Positions 49,064 to 60,136 of a stretch of 64,000 nt of DNA are shown here, piece after piece. The notes under the pieces were generated by a model. It did no database searches, was not told the origin of the DNA, and worked only from the letters and a program-made list of their open reading frames with translations. Numbering within the stretch: the first letter of the stretch is position 1; each line of letters begins with the position of its first letter. Source of the stretch: Begonia masoniana (taxonomy: Eukaryota; Streptophyta; Magnoliopsida; Cucurbitales; Begoniaceae); NCBI GenBank assembly GCA_022432975.1, contig CM039502.1, forward strand, positions 25,566,383 through 25,630,382. The letters run 5' to 3'. A program made the position numbers and the translations under genes.

Positions 49064-51736
49064 TGTAACGCCCCCGAACCCATCCCGGCTCGATGCGCTA
49101 CTTTCCTAACCAATCCCACGTTAAAACATAATTTAAAAACACTATTTTTCAACATTAAATAAAACTGGCACAGCTAAATGTAAAGCTAAGTCTCCCGAAG
49201 CTCTCTATGTCATACCTAGCTGACTAGACTCACTAATTTCTCTTAATCCTAACCGTTAAACACCAAGGCGTTCTTTCCAAAAATTTCGGCAAAGTAACGC
49301 CTGAAAATGGCGCCTCCAAAATGCTAAGTACCTGCAAATAAATCAATCCCCAACCAGATCCAGAATACTCTTACCCAACTATCCAGCATACGAAATCTCC
49401 AAATAGCAGTAAAGAGGAAAACTAAATTACGAACATCCCTAAGTGAAGAAAGTCCACAGTATAGGGCGACACATCACCCATTAACTATGACTATATACAA
49501 CAAATCCAAATAGCTATACCGTAACTGTCAAAACATCAACCAAAAAGAGTCACACATTCCTATCATTTCTACAAACAGACATTTACAATAAACTACCAAA
49601 ATACAAACCCCACATTCCCGAAGACCATGGTCAAGGCGCCCCAACAACTGCCTGCACCGGCATGCCCCGTGCGTCTCCGACTGCTTCCAAGTCCTGGCTC
49701 ACTCACTTAGCTCACCTGTAACCGCGTCGTTACCTACACCACAGAACACACACATACATAAGTTTACGCTTAGTAAGTAAGGGATAACAAATATAAACAT
49801 GCCTACACGACTCTCACACAACCCTAGCACACATAGTTTTTCAATAAAGTTTGCCTGCATCGACAGATGCCTTAGTTGCCTGCACCAAAAGGTGTCTTAG
49901 TTGCCCACACCCAAAAAGGATACCTTACTCTTTAACTGACTACCATGCCAACCATGCAACACAACCCAACAATGCAACTCAACAACACGACTTCTACACT
50001 TAACATCGAAGCGTTCGCAGAACCTTCTGCTTAACATCGAAGCGTTCCCGAACCTTCTGCTTAACATCGAAGCGTTCCCGGAACCTTCTGCTTAACATCG
50101 AAGCGTTCGCAGAACCTTCTACATAACATCGAAGCGTTCACGGAACCTTCTGCTTAACATCGAAGCGTTCACGGAACCTTCTGCTTAACATCGAAGCATT
50201 CACGGAACCATCTGCTTAACATCGAAGCGTTCGCGGAACCTTCTACATAATATCGAAGTGTTCACGGAACCTTCTGCTTAACATCGAAACGTTCACGAAA
50301 CCTTCTACTTAACATCGAAGCGTTCACGGAACCTTATGCTTAACATCGAAACGTTCACGGAACCTTCTGCTTAACATCTTACATTCCACTCCCACAATTT
50401 GCAAACAAAGTTCAAACAATGTAACCAACACAACAACGTAACGCAACAACTTAACACAACACAGTACAACAACACAGCAACGTCTCAATACAACACACAC
50501 AATGCCAATCAAATGTAACAGCACACAACACCTTAATACAACACAAATGCAACATCACACAACGCCTCAACACAAACCAAAACAATAACTCAACAAAATA
50601 CGAAGCAACATAAATAACCATTAAACCTTACCTTTCTATGGTGTAGGCCCGAAGGCGAAAGGATAATAACCCCTACTTACCTGGTTGCTCCAAACACGTT
50701 TCGTCACTTCGTCCCACCGAACTACCCGCTCGATTAGCTAACAATTAAGGAAGATTTACTTAGTAACAAACTAAGAGATTCTAAAAAAAATCAACTAACT
50801 TAAAATAACCCTAACTTTTAACCTAAAACTAACCAATAATCACACAATCTCACACTTAAACACTTAAATCTGATTTTTTACCCAAATTTGATCGCCAAAC
50901 TTCAAACGGTCATAACTCTCTCGTTTTTCAACGGATTTTGACGTGCCACCCCAATTCGAAAACCTCTACACGTCTACTATCTATTGAAACACTCAATTTA
51001 ACCAAATAACCAACTTGGCCGAACCAATAAGCCAAAAACAGAATCGGCCATCTATGGTGAAAAATTGATTTTTCCAAACTTACTTCCAATCCATAATCTA
51101 ATCACTCTAACCACCTAAACTAATCCATCCAACAATTAAATGATCAAAATAGGAAAGAAAACCAACATTGAAACTCAATTTTCGGAGGTCGCACTTAGGG
51201 TTTTCCAAACCCTAAGCAAATTCACCCAAAACCCTCTAAAAACCTTAAAAACCACCACCTAAATGTATAAAATTAAAAACCCACTTAAACTAACCTTAAA
51301 TCCTTGTCAAAATAGATGAAATGGAGGAGGAGAGAACCCTAAAATGGGGCTGGAAATTTCGTGGAGAAGAGAACCGAAAATGAGGAAGAAAAATGAAGAA
51401 AAACCTAATTTTAACCTAAAGTTTTTTCCTCTTTTTCTTTACCTCCACCCTACTTTTTAAAATTGCAATTAAACCCACTCTCTTCACACTTATCTTCTCC
51501 CAATCGCCAACGTGATATGCTTTTAAATTCCCCCACTTTTTATTCAATTATTTCCTTCACAAAAATTCCTATTGGTTGTTGACTTTTCAACTCTATTTAT
51601 GTTGAATTGTCAAACCCTTTTTATTTTCTCTTCTCATCTATTACACTTCAAAGCACAACCTTAATTTTTAATAATTAACTCTCCTAACACGTCAAATCAT
51701 AGGCGACGCACGTAATAGAAATTTCTGGGTGTTACA
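49064..51736 (-). repeat. 5' LTR of nested long-LTR element
   Basis: 2673 bp, TGTAACGCCCCCGAACCC to ATTTCTGGGTGTTACA. On the minus strand the donor-like AG|GTAAGT lies at 50682-50675 and acceptor-like GGTGTAG|GTAACG near 49740-49729, 947 bases apart, with the 31-bp minisatellite between them. Confidence 0.9.
50002..50375. repeat. 31-bp minisatellite (AACATCGAAGCGTTC type)
   Basis: About twelve copies of a 31-bp unit containing AACATCGAAGCGTTC and GGAACCTTCTGCTT. The partner LTR has only about four copies, so copy number has changed since the element inserted. Confidence 0.9.
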
Positions 51737-54036
51737 ATGGAAGAGGAGGGATTATTCACGTTGGAGTAGTGATAAGAGTGAAGGGAGTGTAGAGTTTATA
51801 AATTATGAAATTTTGTGGTAAAATTTTTAAAGAAAGGAAAAGTGATGTTTTAAATGTTGGAAAGGTGGGGAGGAAAAGGTAAAAACTTTGTCTTCCACCT
51901 CCCTTCTTCCACGATTTGGCATCCTCCATTGGAGAGCTTATCCTTCCTTCATCTCTTCAATTTTTGCAAGGATTTAGGTGAGTTTTTAGATGGGTTTTGT
52001 ATTGGATGCATAGTAGGGTAGATTGATAGTGTTTTTAGTGAATTTGGTGAGGTTTTAGAAGAGTTGGAAACCCTAATGGTGGAAGCTCCGAAAATTCTCT
52101 TTTCTTGTTGGTTTTTCTTGTCATTTTGGTGGTTTAGACATTATATAGGTTGGTTTAGGTTGTTTAGGTAGTTAGATTAGAGAATTGGTGGAAATTGGTG
52201 AAAAACTGATTTTTGTACATTATGTCGCTGGTTCTGTTTTTGTGAAATTCGATTGGCCGTGTTATTTGATTGGTAAAATGGGTTTGATAAATGGATAGTA
52301 GACATGTAGAGGTTTATGGATGGGTATGATCATTTAAATCCAATGAAAAACGAGTGAGTTATGACCGATTGAAGTTTGGACATTGAAAATGATGGAAAAT
52401 CGAGATTTTTGAGTTTGAAGGTTTAGAGTTAGTTAGTTGTTGCTACAAATAGAATGAATGTTCTTTAGGTTTATTTGTATGATTACTAAGTGATTTTCTC
52501 CATTTATTTGTTAGGTTGACGATTGAGTAATTATCATAGCTATCCAAGTAAGTAGTGGAGTGTGTGTCTTTTGCCTTCGGGCCTACACCATGGAACGGTA
52601 GGGATTTGTTTGATTGCTTGATTGTTTTGTTTTTATTTGTAGTTAAACATTTGTGTGACATGTATTATGGTTTTCAAGTACGAAAATACGAGTTTTTAGC
52701 ATGATTTTGAAATGTGAGCTATAAATGTAAAAAGATAAGAAGACTTGCAACTTGGTCTCGAGTAGAGCTACCTCGTCAGGATTCAGTGCTTGGGTGTAGC
52801 ACCCCGAGAGGGCCTCGTCGGGATTCAGTGCTGGGGTGTAGCACCCCGAGAGGGCTCCTACGAGAGATGCATGACTAAAGATACGTAATGATGGATATGA
52901 GAGGAGATCGTGTATGGTCGTCCTAGATGGTTATAGGATGTCTGCCTCTGGTCTTGCTCTGCTGGGTCAAGGTGTGGCCGTCCTAGACGGTTATAGGATG
53001 TGTGCCTACTTGATCCACACGGCTTAGTGAAATATTAATTAAATGAAAACGAAATGAATACAACCGAGAGTTTAGAAACCGCATGTGTTAGGGGTTGAGT
53101 ATGCATTGTGCTTTTACATTCATTATTCCCTACTTGCTAAGTATTAGGCTTACTTTTTATGTTCTATGGTGTAGATGACGACGAACTCTCAAGTGAGCTA
53201 TATGAGGGAAGCCAGGACTAAGACGCAGTCGGTGATGCATGCTGTATGCTGGTGCGAGCAGTTGTTGGGGTACGTTGACCATGGTATTGCTAGGAGGTGT
53301 GGTAGATTTGTGTTTTTATTGAGTGGTTTAGTTTGTAAATAGGCTAGGAAACTTTTTTTGTGTGTATTTTGAACATATTGTATAAAATGTTTGTTTTATG
53401 GATTTTGGTTTTAGAAAAATTAAATGTTATGTTGCTCGGTTTTTCTTAAAAGAAAAGTGTTCATTTTCACCCATTTTTATGTTTCCACTGACGTTTTAGA
53501 GTCGGGTTTCTAGGATTTTCACGTGTCGAGAAGTTGAAAATATTGAGAAAAGGTTTGGGTAAGTTTTAGTTGATTTGGTTGGGTGAAATATGTGGCACTG
53601 TTGCACGGAAGGAGGCACGCGGGCCAGGGGAGGGCGCGCGCTGGCCCAGGCGTGGCACGCCCAGTGCCCAGCGCCGATCGATCGGCACTTTTGGTCGAGC
53701 AACCCGAGAGGTTGCCGATCGATCGCCTCTGGGGCGCGCAGCGACTGGGCGACGTGCGCGCGCACCCCATGTGCCCAACTTGGTTTTTTTTTTTTTTTTT
53801 TAATTTTCCCTTTCCAAATATGTTTTAACCCGACCTTTTCCGACACGTTTTGTACGATTTTACGCACGTTTTCCATACGTTTTCGAGGGTTCAAAAAACC
53901 CAAAAAATCGAGTCAAAATTTTATGAAAAATTAATTTAAACTATGTTTTTAAATGTTGTAAAAATTATAGAGTGATGTCTGAGTGTGAGCAAAGTAGAGA
54001 CCCCAGCTAGAGTGGGTTCAGAGGCGTTATAACTAA

Positions 54037-55255
54037 GACCCCAATTGAAGAATTCGATGGAATCGTAGTTATCAAAACAGAAGCTTGACCCGAGCCACAC
54101 TTGTTGGCTGAACTGAAGCTATCAAAATAAAAGTTTGACCTAGACCAAACTCATTGGTAAGAACCAAAACTATCAAGCGAGATTCTTCAAGCGTGACTTG
54201 AAGAAGATGAATGTTCTTCGCAAAGAACCAAAGAGAAATCTTCCTTATAAAAAACTCAATTTTTAATTCAAACTTCTTCTACGAGATTTGTATGATTTTT
54301 CATGCACTTGCATGTGTTTGTGCATATGACTATATTCTTAATCCTCGTATGAGCATGTGATTGGCACATGTCTTTTTTAATTCTTACATGCGCATATGCG
54401 TCTCACTCTCCCTTTTAGTTATTTGTGAGCGTGTGGGTCGCACCCTCTCCAAATCTTCACATATATTCGACCTCCCTTGCTTCAACATGATTATCTTAAA
54501 TCCTCGACACATTTAATAGTTTTAAATCAAGTTGTCGCGGCTCCCCTCTTTCTTGGATCTCCAAAATCAATCCTTGCAAGGCCTCACGCATTTTTTTAGC
54601 TTTGGATCGCGTCATTGGGCAGCCAATGTTCTCAATTGAATCCTTGATCTTGGGCTTGAGCTTGGATCACATCATTCTCTCCATCTTCGAAAAGATTCGT
54701 CATTGAATCTCCACCATCATATAAAGATAAGTCACTAACATTACCATATTTGCTAGGTAAGTCGATATTGTAGGCATTGTCGTTTATGCGTTCAAGGACT
54801 TGAAATGGTTCATCTCCCCGTGGATGCAACTTGTTTTTCCGTTGATTTAGAAACCTCTCTTTTCGAAGATGTAGTCAAACCCAATATTCGGGTTCAAAAA
54901 TAAATCTTACCATTGCATGAAATTTCTTAACAAATTCTTCATTTTTACTTTCATGCACAAGAGCAAACTTATTAGTAAACAAAATTAATAAATTTAACGA
55001 ATTTAATAGATTAAAATCATCAATAATATCAAATGATAAATAATATCTAATATAATTAAAATCCTTTAAAACGTTAAAATCTAATTTGAAGTTCTCAAAT
55101 ATATATCTAAATTTTTTTTCATTAACTAAGTTGTGTGCAAAGTAATCAATGACAAATTTTTCAATAAAATATTTTGACATATTATTTATCAACTTTACAC
55201 CTATAATAGGTGCATTGAACTTTTTTATTGTTTCTGGTCGACTTTGAACTAACGT
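54037..55255 (-). pseudogene. Ty3/gypsy remnant with integrase C-terminal fragment
   Basis: On the minus strand 54960-54632 reads, in one frame with a single TGA (54875-54877): NEEFVKKFHAMVRF, IFEPEYWV, stop, LHLRKERFLNQRKNKLHPRG, DEPFQVLERINDNAYNIDLP, then NVSDLSLYDGGD. This is the conserved C-terminal integrase stretch of plant gypsy elements (W-V-H-x-RKERFP, LxPRGDGPFQVLxxINDNAYxxDLP, NVSDLSPF). Upstream (54960-55255) is AT-rich with no confident similarity. 54037-54600 is probably the element's 3' side. Non-functional. Confidence 0.75.
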
Positions 55256-55321
55256 TGTAACGACCCATATTCCCAGTAAGATATTGTCTGCTCTGGGAAT
55301 TGGGTCGTGGCCCAATATCCT
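55256..55321 (-). mobile_element. Cassandra-like LTR fragment, left piece
   Basis: TGTAACGACCCATATTCCCAG, then AAGATATTGTCTGCTCTGGG and GGCCCAATATCC, match the start of the TRIM LTR at 45596. It is cut at 55321 by the insertion beginning TGTCACACCCC. A likely continuation, GGCTTTGGTTGGTGAGGACT and TTACCCAAACCTGAT, is at 57831-57875 and covers the 5S-like part. Confidence 0.7.
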
Positions 55322-57824
55322 TGTCACACCCCAGGAGGGGGCCTAACAGAAACGCCAGGTTAAACGATCAACCTCGGGGAGGTCCACCGTTTAATCTAAC
55401 GCTTTGTGAGGAAGATTTTTGATCGATCCATGACCTCTGAACTAAACAAATGTGAGAATACAAGCAATGATGGAAATACAAGATAAATGAATATAATTAC
55501 ATGCCAAAGTACAGTACAGTCTCGAATATGTTCTTACATTTAACGAAATAACAAAACAGAAATAAAGATAATTACTAAGCGGTTGGTGCCGATCCAGCTC
55601 ACTTCCACTTCCTTCTTCCTTTACCTGTGGAGGAGGGGAAAGTCGTTGGGGTGAGTGACAAACTCAGTATGAGATGTTATACATACTACTCATGTTATAA
55701 TGCATGTCAGTTATAGTATCAAGGAATGAGTATCAACTCTCAAAACCAATTCTATGTTATTAAATCTCTTCTCATTTTTAGATAGATCAATCGGGCTAAC
55801 TTTTAAAGTAAAGTGTATACTAACTACGCCCTCACTATCCATACCGTACTACATAGTCAAGTGCACCATGAAAAAGAAGACCACACAAGGATCCTCCGAA
55901 ACAAACCACACAGAAAGGCAACAATAACATTAGACAAAACCTCATAAGGAGAATAGATTTAGTCAACCACCAGAGGAATAACGGTCGGCATACCCTGGGC
56001 CTCGTGGATCACACAGTAGGTCACCAGGAGGGAATCAGCGATCACTCTCGATCGGTCGGCATACCCTGGGCCGCATGGATCACATAGTAGGTCACTAGGA
56101 GGGAATCAACGATCACTCTACCCTGAGCCCTCGGGAACACCGCACAAGGGACTTATCATATCGGGGTAACAACGAACAAACACTGATTAAGCAGGTAACA
56201 GGGCTAGCATAACTCAAAACCCAGGACTAGCCAAAGCTCCGAGCCCATAACCACATGCAAGGAGTTTAACAAGAGGGAACTCAACCCAGAGGGAATCAAC
56301 AACCACTCATCCTGGATCCCTATCCAAACGATTGTGGGGAGTACCACGGCGACCCTCAATCACGGGTGCATCTGGGCAAAATCCCTTGATACTCTTAGCT
56401 GGGCCCCGCTAATAGTGTCAAACGATTACCTACAGAATCAACTCCAACTGGCAACAGAAAACTATGCAATGCATCAAAAAACCAGTCCACAATAAAATAC
56501 AACATCATAGTATGATGATCAATCTCAACTCAAGCTCGTCAGCAAGAGAAGCAAACATGGCACTAGGCAGTCAAATCAAGTCAAAAGTATACATGCCTAT
56601 TTAATACAATATGCTCGTGTTTTTAAAACAACAGACATCAATATCAGGAGTAATCCACCACAATAATACATATATGCATGTTATGTAAATATATCGCAGT
56701 AAATATAATAACCCATACCACCGAGGCGAGTCCTCCTAACTTCACTGGTCCGTGTCTCCTCGGGGATCGTCTCAAAGATTGCAAAGTCATCCGAATCTGG
56801 GAGTCAACACAAGAAAAGAACCCCGTTAAAATCTAATTGGGGTTATAAATGATATAAACTGCGAACCGGGGCGAAAACGGGCCCAAAAGGCTCGAGTTGA
56901 TTTTTGGTCAAAGTCAACAGTCGGTCAAAGTCAATGGTCAAAAGTCAATAGTTGACTGACCGGTTCAGTCTAATTCGGTTCTGACTCGATCGGTTTGGGT
57001 CGGTTCGGTCCATGTCCAGTCGGAACCGTTTCGGGTTGAATTGGCTCGACCCAATTCGGTCTGGCTCGATCAAACCCGGCCCAGCCAGGCTCGGGTCGGA
57101 CCCGACAGGACCCAACTGGGTCCGGGTCGGACTTGGCACAGGAGAGCCATTGGGTCTGGGCCTGGCCTGGCCCGAACCCGGTCAACCCAGCTTGGGTTGG
57201 GCCTGGCTCAGCCCAGGCCCAACTCGGTCTTGGGCACGAGTCGACTCAACTCAATGCCTTTGTCGACTCGGTCGACAACAGCCGAGCACTAAAACCTGTT
57301 TTCCGACCCGTTTTTCAACTAACATTCGTTTCCAACACATTTCTCACTTCTATTCCGATCAATTGCAGCCAAAAAACCAAACAATTGATCTAAAATCACG
57401 TATCGACGAAACCTAAAAATCCCGAACCTTCTCGGGCTAAAATCGAGAGAAAGAGAACTTACTGTCGAAAATGCCCTTTAGCAACGATGATCTACTCTTC
57501 ACGACGAACGCTTTAAGACCAAGATCGCGCCGAACGATCGTCAATTCGGCGTCGACGATTTCTCTCCTTAGCAGCGGTGTCTCTCCCTTCTCTCTGTTTT
57601 CGTTTTCAGCAGAATGAAATAAGGTTTTCCTTTAACCTTATTTTCTTATTTTCCTTTATTCCCTTTATTTTAATTTCTCTAATTGTTTTTTTAATTCTTT
57701 TAAAATCTATTAAACCCTTTTAATAGCTTTTCAGTTTCCAACTTAAAATCCTAAAAAACATCGCTCGACAATTTCAGATGCTCTACTCTAGTGGATTTAA
57801 TCCACTTAAATTGTGCGAACATCA
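55322..57824 (-). mobile_element. Probable solo LTR inserted in the Cassandra LTR
   Basis: It starts TGTCACACCCCAGGAGGGG and plausibly ends GCGAACATCA at 57824. The two sides of the insertion are both TRIM LTR sequence, supporting an insertion of about 2.5 kb, but I do not find a matching TSD. A minus-strand donor-like ACA|GTAAGTTCTC near 57465 and acceptor-like TCCACAG|GTAAAG near 55625 recall the other long LTRs. It has direct repeats with CGGCATACCCTGGGCC (55986 and 56056) and a degenerate GGTCGG/CCCGACC-rich tract at 56945-57290, whose open frames on both strands are not genes. Confidence 0.55.
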
Positions 57825-57830
57825 ATGGCC

Positions 57831-57875
57831 GGCTTTGGTTGGTGAGGACTTCCTAGTTCGTTACCCAAACCTGAT
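57831..57875 (-). mobile_element. Cassandra-like LTR fragment, right piece
   Basis: Resembles the TRIM LTR at 45671-45715 (GACTTTGTTTGGCGAGAACT, then GGTCACCCAACCTGGAATT), the part equivalent to the 5S C-box. It is interrupted by the large LTR that begins at 57876 (or at 58558, see findings). Confidence 0.65.
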
Positions 57876-58000
57876 TGTAATATCCGGGCTCGTAAACGGA
57901 TTTTGGATATATTAATATATAATTCTTTATTTATATTAGATGTGGCTTTTTGGTAAATAGGTCAAATCAAGTCAGTTTCGCAACGGAACGCGTTATACGA

Positions 58001-58505
58001 AAAAAAACAAAAAAAAAAAAAGAAAAAAAAAAAAACAAAAAAAAAAAAATAAAAAAAAAAAAAGAAAAAAAAAAAAATAAAAAAAAAAAAAGAAAAAAAA
58101 AAAAATAAAAAAAAAAAAAGAAAAAAAAAAAAAAGAAAAAAAAAAAAAAAAAGAAAAAAAAAAAAATAAAAAAAAAAAAAAGAAAAAAAAAAAAAAAGAA
58201 AAAAAAAAAAAAGAAAAAAAAAAAAAGAAAAAAAAAAAAAGAAAAAAAAAAAAAAAAGAAAAAAAAAAAAAAGAAAAAAAAAAAAAAAACAAAAAAAAAA
58301 AAAATAAAAAAAAAAAAAAGAAAAAAAAAAAAAAAACAAAAAAAAAAAAAGAAAAAAAAAAAAAAACAAAAAAAAAAAAAAGAAAAAAAAAAAAAGAAAA
58401 AAAAAAAAAGAAAAAAAAAAAAAACAAAAAAAAAAAAACAAAAAAAAAAAAAGAAAAAAAAAAAAAGAAAAAAAAAAAAATAAAAAAAAAAAAACAAAAA
58501 AAAAA
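58001..58505. repeat. 505-bp A-rich tract
   Basis: Almost pure A, interrupted every 12-17 bases by one G, C or T. It lies between two copies of the same ~175-bp sequence. Frames read from it on the minus strand are poly-phenylalanine artefacts. Confidence 0.95.
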
Positions 58506-58818
58506 CAATGGCCGGCTTTGTTTGGTGAGGACTTCCTAGTCGGTTACCCAACCTGATTGGTAATATCCGGCTCGTACGGATTTTGGATATATTCTATTAT
58601 TCTTATTTTATATTATATGTGGCATTTTTGGTAAATATGTCAAATCAAGTCAGTTTCGCAAACGGAAAGCGTTAATACGATCCTAACGATTAATTGGAAT
58701 TTTAAGGAATTTTGTGGAATTTCCGGAGGGATAAGTTGGACTTAGTGGTGAAACAGAAAATTCGAATGGTCGAAAACACGAGAGGGCAAAAATTATGTTT
58801 GTTAAGAAATAGTTTTAG

Positions 58819-58856
<38 letters not shown>
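58819..58856. repeat. (TTA)n microsatellite
   Basis: About twelve uninterrupted TTA/ATT units inside the LTR. Confidence 0.95.
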
Positions 58857-58858
<2 letters not shown>

Positions 58859-60136
58859 TTTATTTAATTAAACACAAACAACAGAAATGTTGTTTGTGTT
58901 CGAGCCCGACGACCCGCGACGAAGAACAGGGGGATCGGCGACGAAGCTCGGGCGACGATCGACGAAGCGCCGGCGATCCTCGCCGTTCTCCGGCCAGACG
59001 ACGGCGACGGGGTTCCGACTTGTCTCCACGCGCGAACCGCACGGTATGTTCGGTTTTTTTCGCCCTGTTTCTTGCTCGGTTTTTGGCCGTGAGGGAAGAG
59101 CTCGATTGAGCTCTGGTTTCCGGCCACTTTTGGCCGTTCTTAGCGTCAAATGGCCGAGCATAACGCCGGCTATGGTTGCCGAGCATTAGTGTGCTCAATT
59201 TGAGCCGAAAACAGTGAACTCCAAATTTGGGGGTTTCGGTTTTCGGTGTGTTGCCTCGGGATTTCGATTAGTTTAGGCTAATTGAGGCTAATTGTGGTTG
59301 ATTGGTGAAGAAATTGACGTGAATTGATGAAAAATCAAAATGGGGGAATTTCCCGGATTGGGGCAGTTCGGGTTTTGCTGCAATTGACCTATCTACGGTC
59401 GATTGTTTTAAAATTACTTTTGGCAGATTAAAATAGGTTATTAGAGGAGCACGTGGCCGCTGGAATCGTTCGATTCCGATAACCGATGCGAAAGTTACGC
59501 GCGTTCGAAGTTTCGGGTCGGTTTTTACCGAACCCAAATTAAGGTCCGAAGGTAATAGGTTTATAGTAATTAATGATATAAAGGACGTATTGAACGATAT
59601 TGGACGGAGTTAGAGTGAATTGCGATAAATGTTAAAATTTGAGAATTTTCGGGTTTTTAGGAAAAACTCGTTAATTGTAATTTTAAACTATCGAGCGTTA
59701 ATCGTTGTTTAAATACTTCGATTAGTTAGGTGAAGATTTTAGGAAAATTCCTTAATTAAGGTTTTTGTTAAATTTGGACATTTTATTGTTTAAGCTCGTT
59801 TTAACGACAAATTGATAAAAATTGCGTAGGTGAACAACGCTCGTGGACGGAGCAAGAGCTACAGAAGACAGGTAAGTTCTCGTGATTCTTTTCTGGCCGA
59901 TTGGCCTACACCGTGCTTCGAACGTCGTCTCGAGGAGTTTTGGAGATGCCTTTAGTTAGTTTTGCTCGGTTTGGGTAGCTAGGTTTTAGGAGTTTATAGT
60001 TTATGCTTTTACAGTTTTGATGGTCCATGTTATTGTTTGTTTACTTTATGATAGAGAACTGTTCACGCATCACTTATTTTAAAGAAAAGCATGAAAACGA
60101 ATTTCCGCACAGAGGTTTAAAGATAACGTAAAGCAT

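Larger units (their letters stand above)
44697..51736 (-). mobile_element. Nested Ty3/gypsy derivative with long LTRs and ~1-kb non-coding interior
   Basis: Two same-orientation LTRs, 44697-48077 and 49064-51736, flank 986 bases. On the minus strand the primer site TAGTATCAGAGC (49060-49049) lies next to the 5' LTR, and a GGATGGTGGAT polypurine tract abuts the 3' LTR at 48088-48078. The flanks GTGGA (44692-44696) and ATGGA (51737-51741) match at 4 of 5. The interior has no gag or pol. In a 390-base stretch common to both LTRs I count about 15 differences. It is inserted in the family I solo LTR and is itself invaded by the TRIM at 45596-46894. Confidence 0.9.
44486..54031 (+). mobile_element. 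Solo LTR (family I) split by nested elements
   Basis: Left piece 44486-44696 starts TGTAACACCCGAGATTTTTC. The right piece 51737-54031 ends GGGTTCAGAGGCGTTATA, with the expected final ACA changed to ATA. The flanks TCTAA (44481-44485) and ACTAA (54032-54036) match at 4 of 5. Combined length is about 2.5 kb, like the other family I solo LTRs. The right piece holds the donor-like AA|GTAAGT (52546-52553), TTCGGGCCTACACCATGG (52576-52593) and acceptor-like TGGTGTAG|ATGACG (53167-53180), plus a GC-rich block at 53600-53780 with GCCGATCGATCG palindromes. Confidence 0.88.

Noticed and set aside
53496..53934. Five overlapping open frames of 70-135 codons
   Set aside because: Same GC-rich LTR block as at 4838-5060, open on both strands by composition.
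56945..57416. Proline/glycine-rich open frames on both strands
   Set aside because: Degenerate CCCGACC/GGTCGG simple-sequence tract.
55322..57824. Firm TSD for the insertion in the Cassandra LTR
   Set aside because: ATCCT on the left has no counterpart next to the presumed right end, so the boundary stays provisional.
57962..58551. Poly-phenylalanine open frames
   Set aside because: Reverse complement of the A-rich tract.
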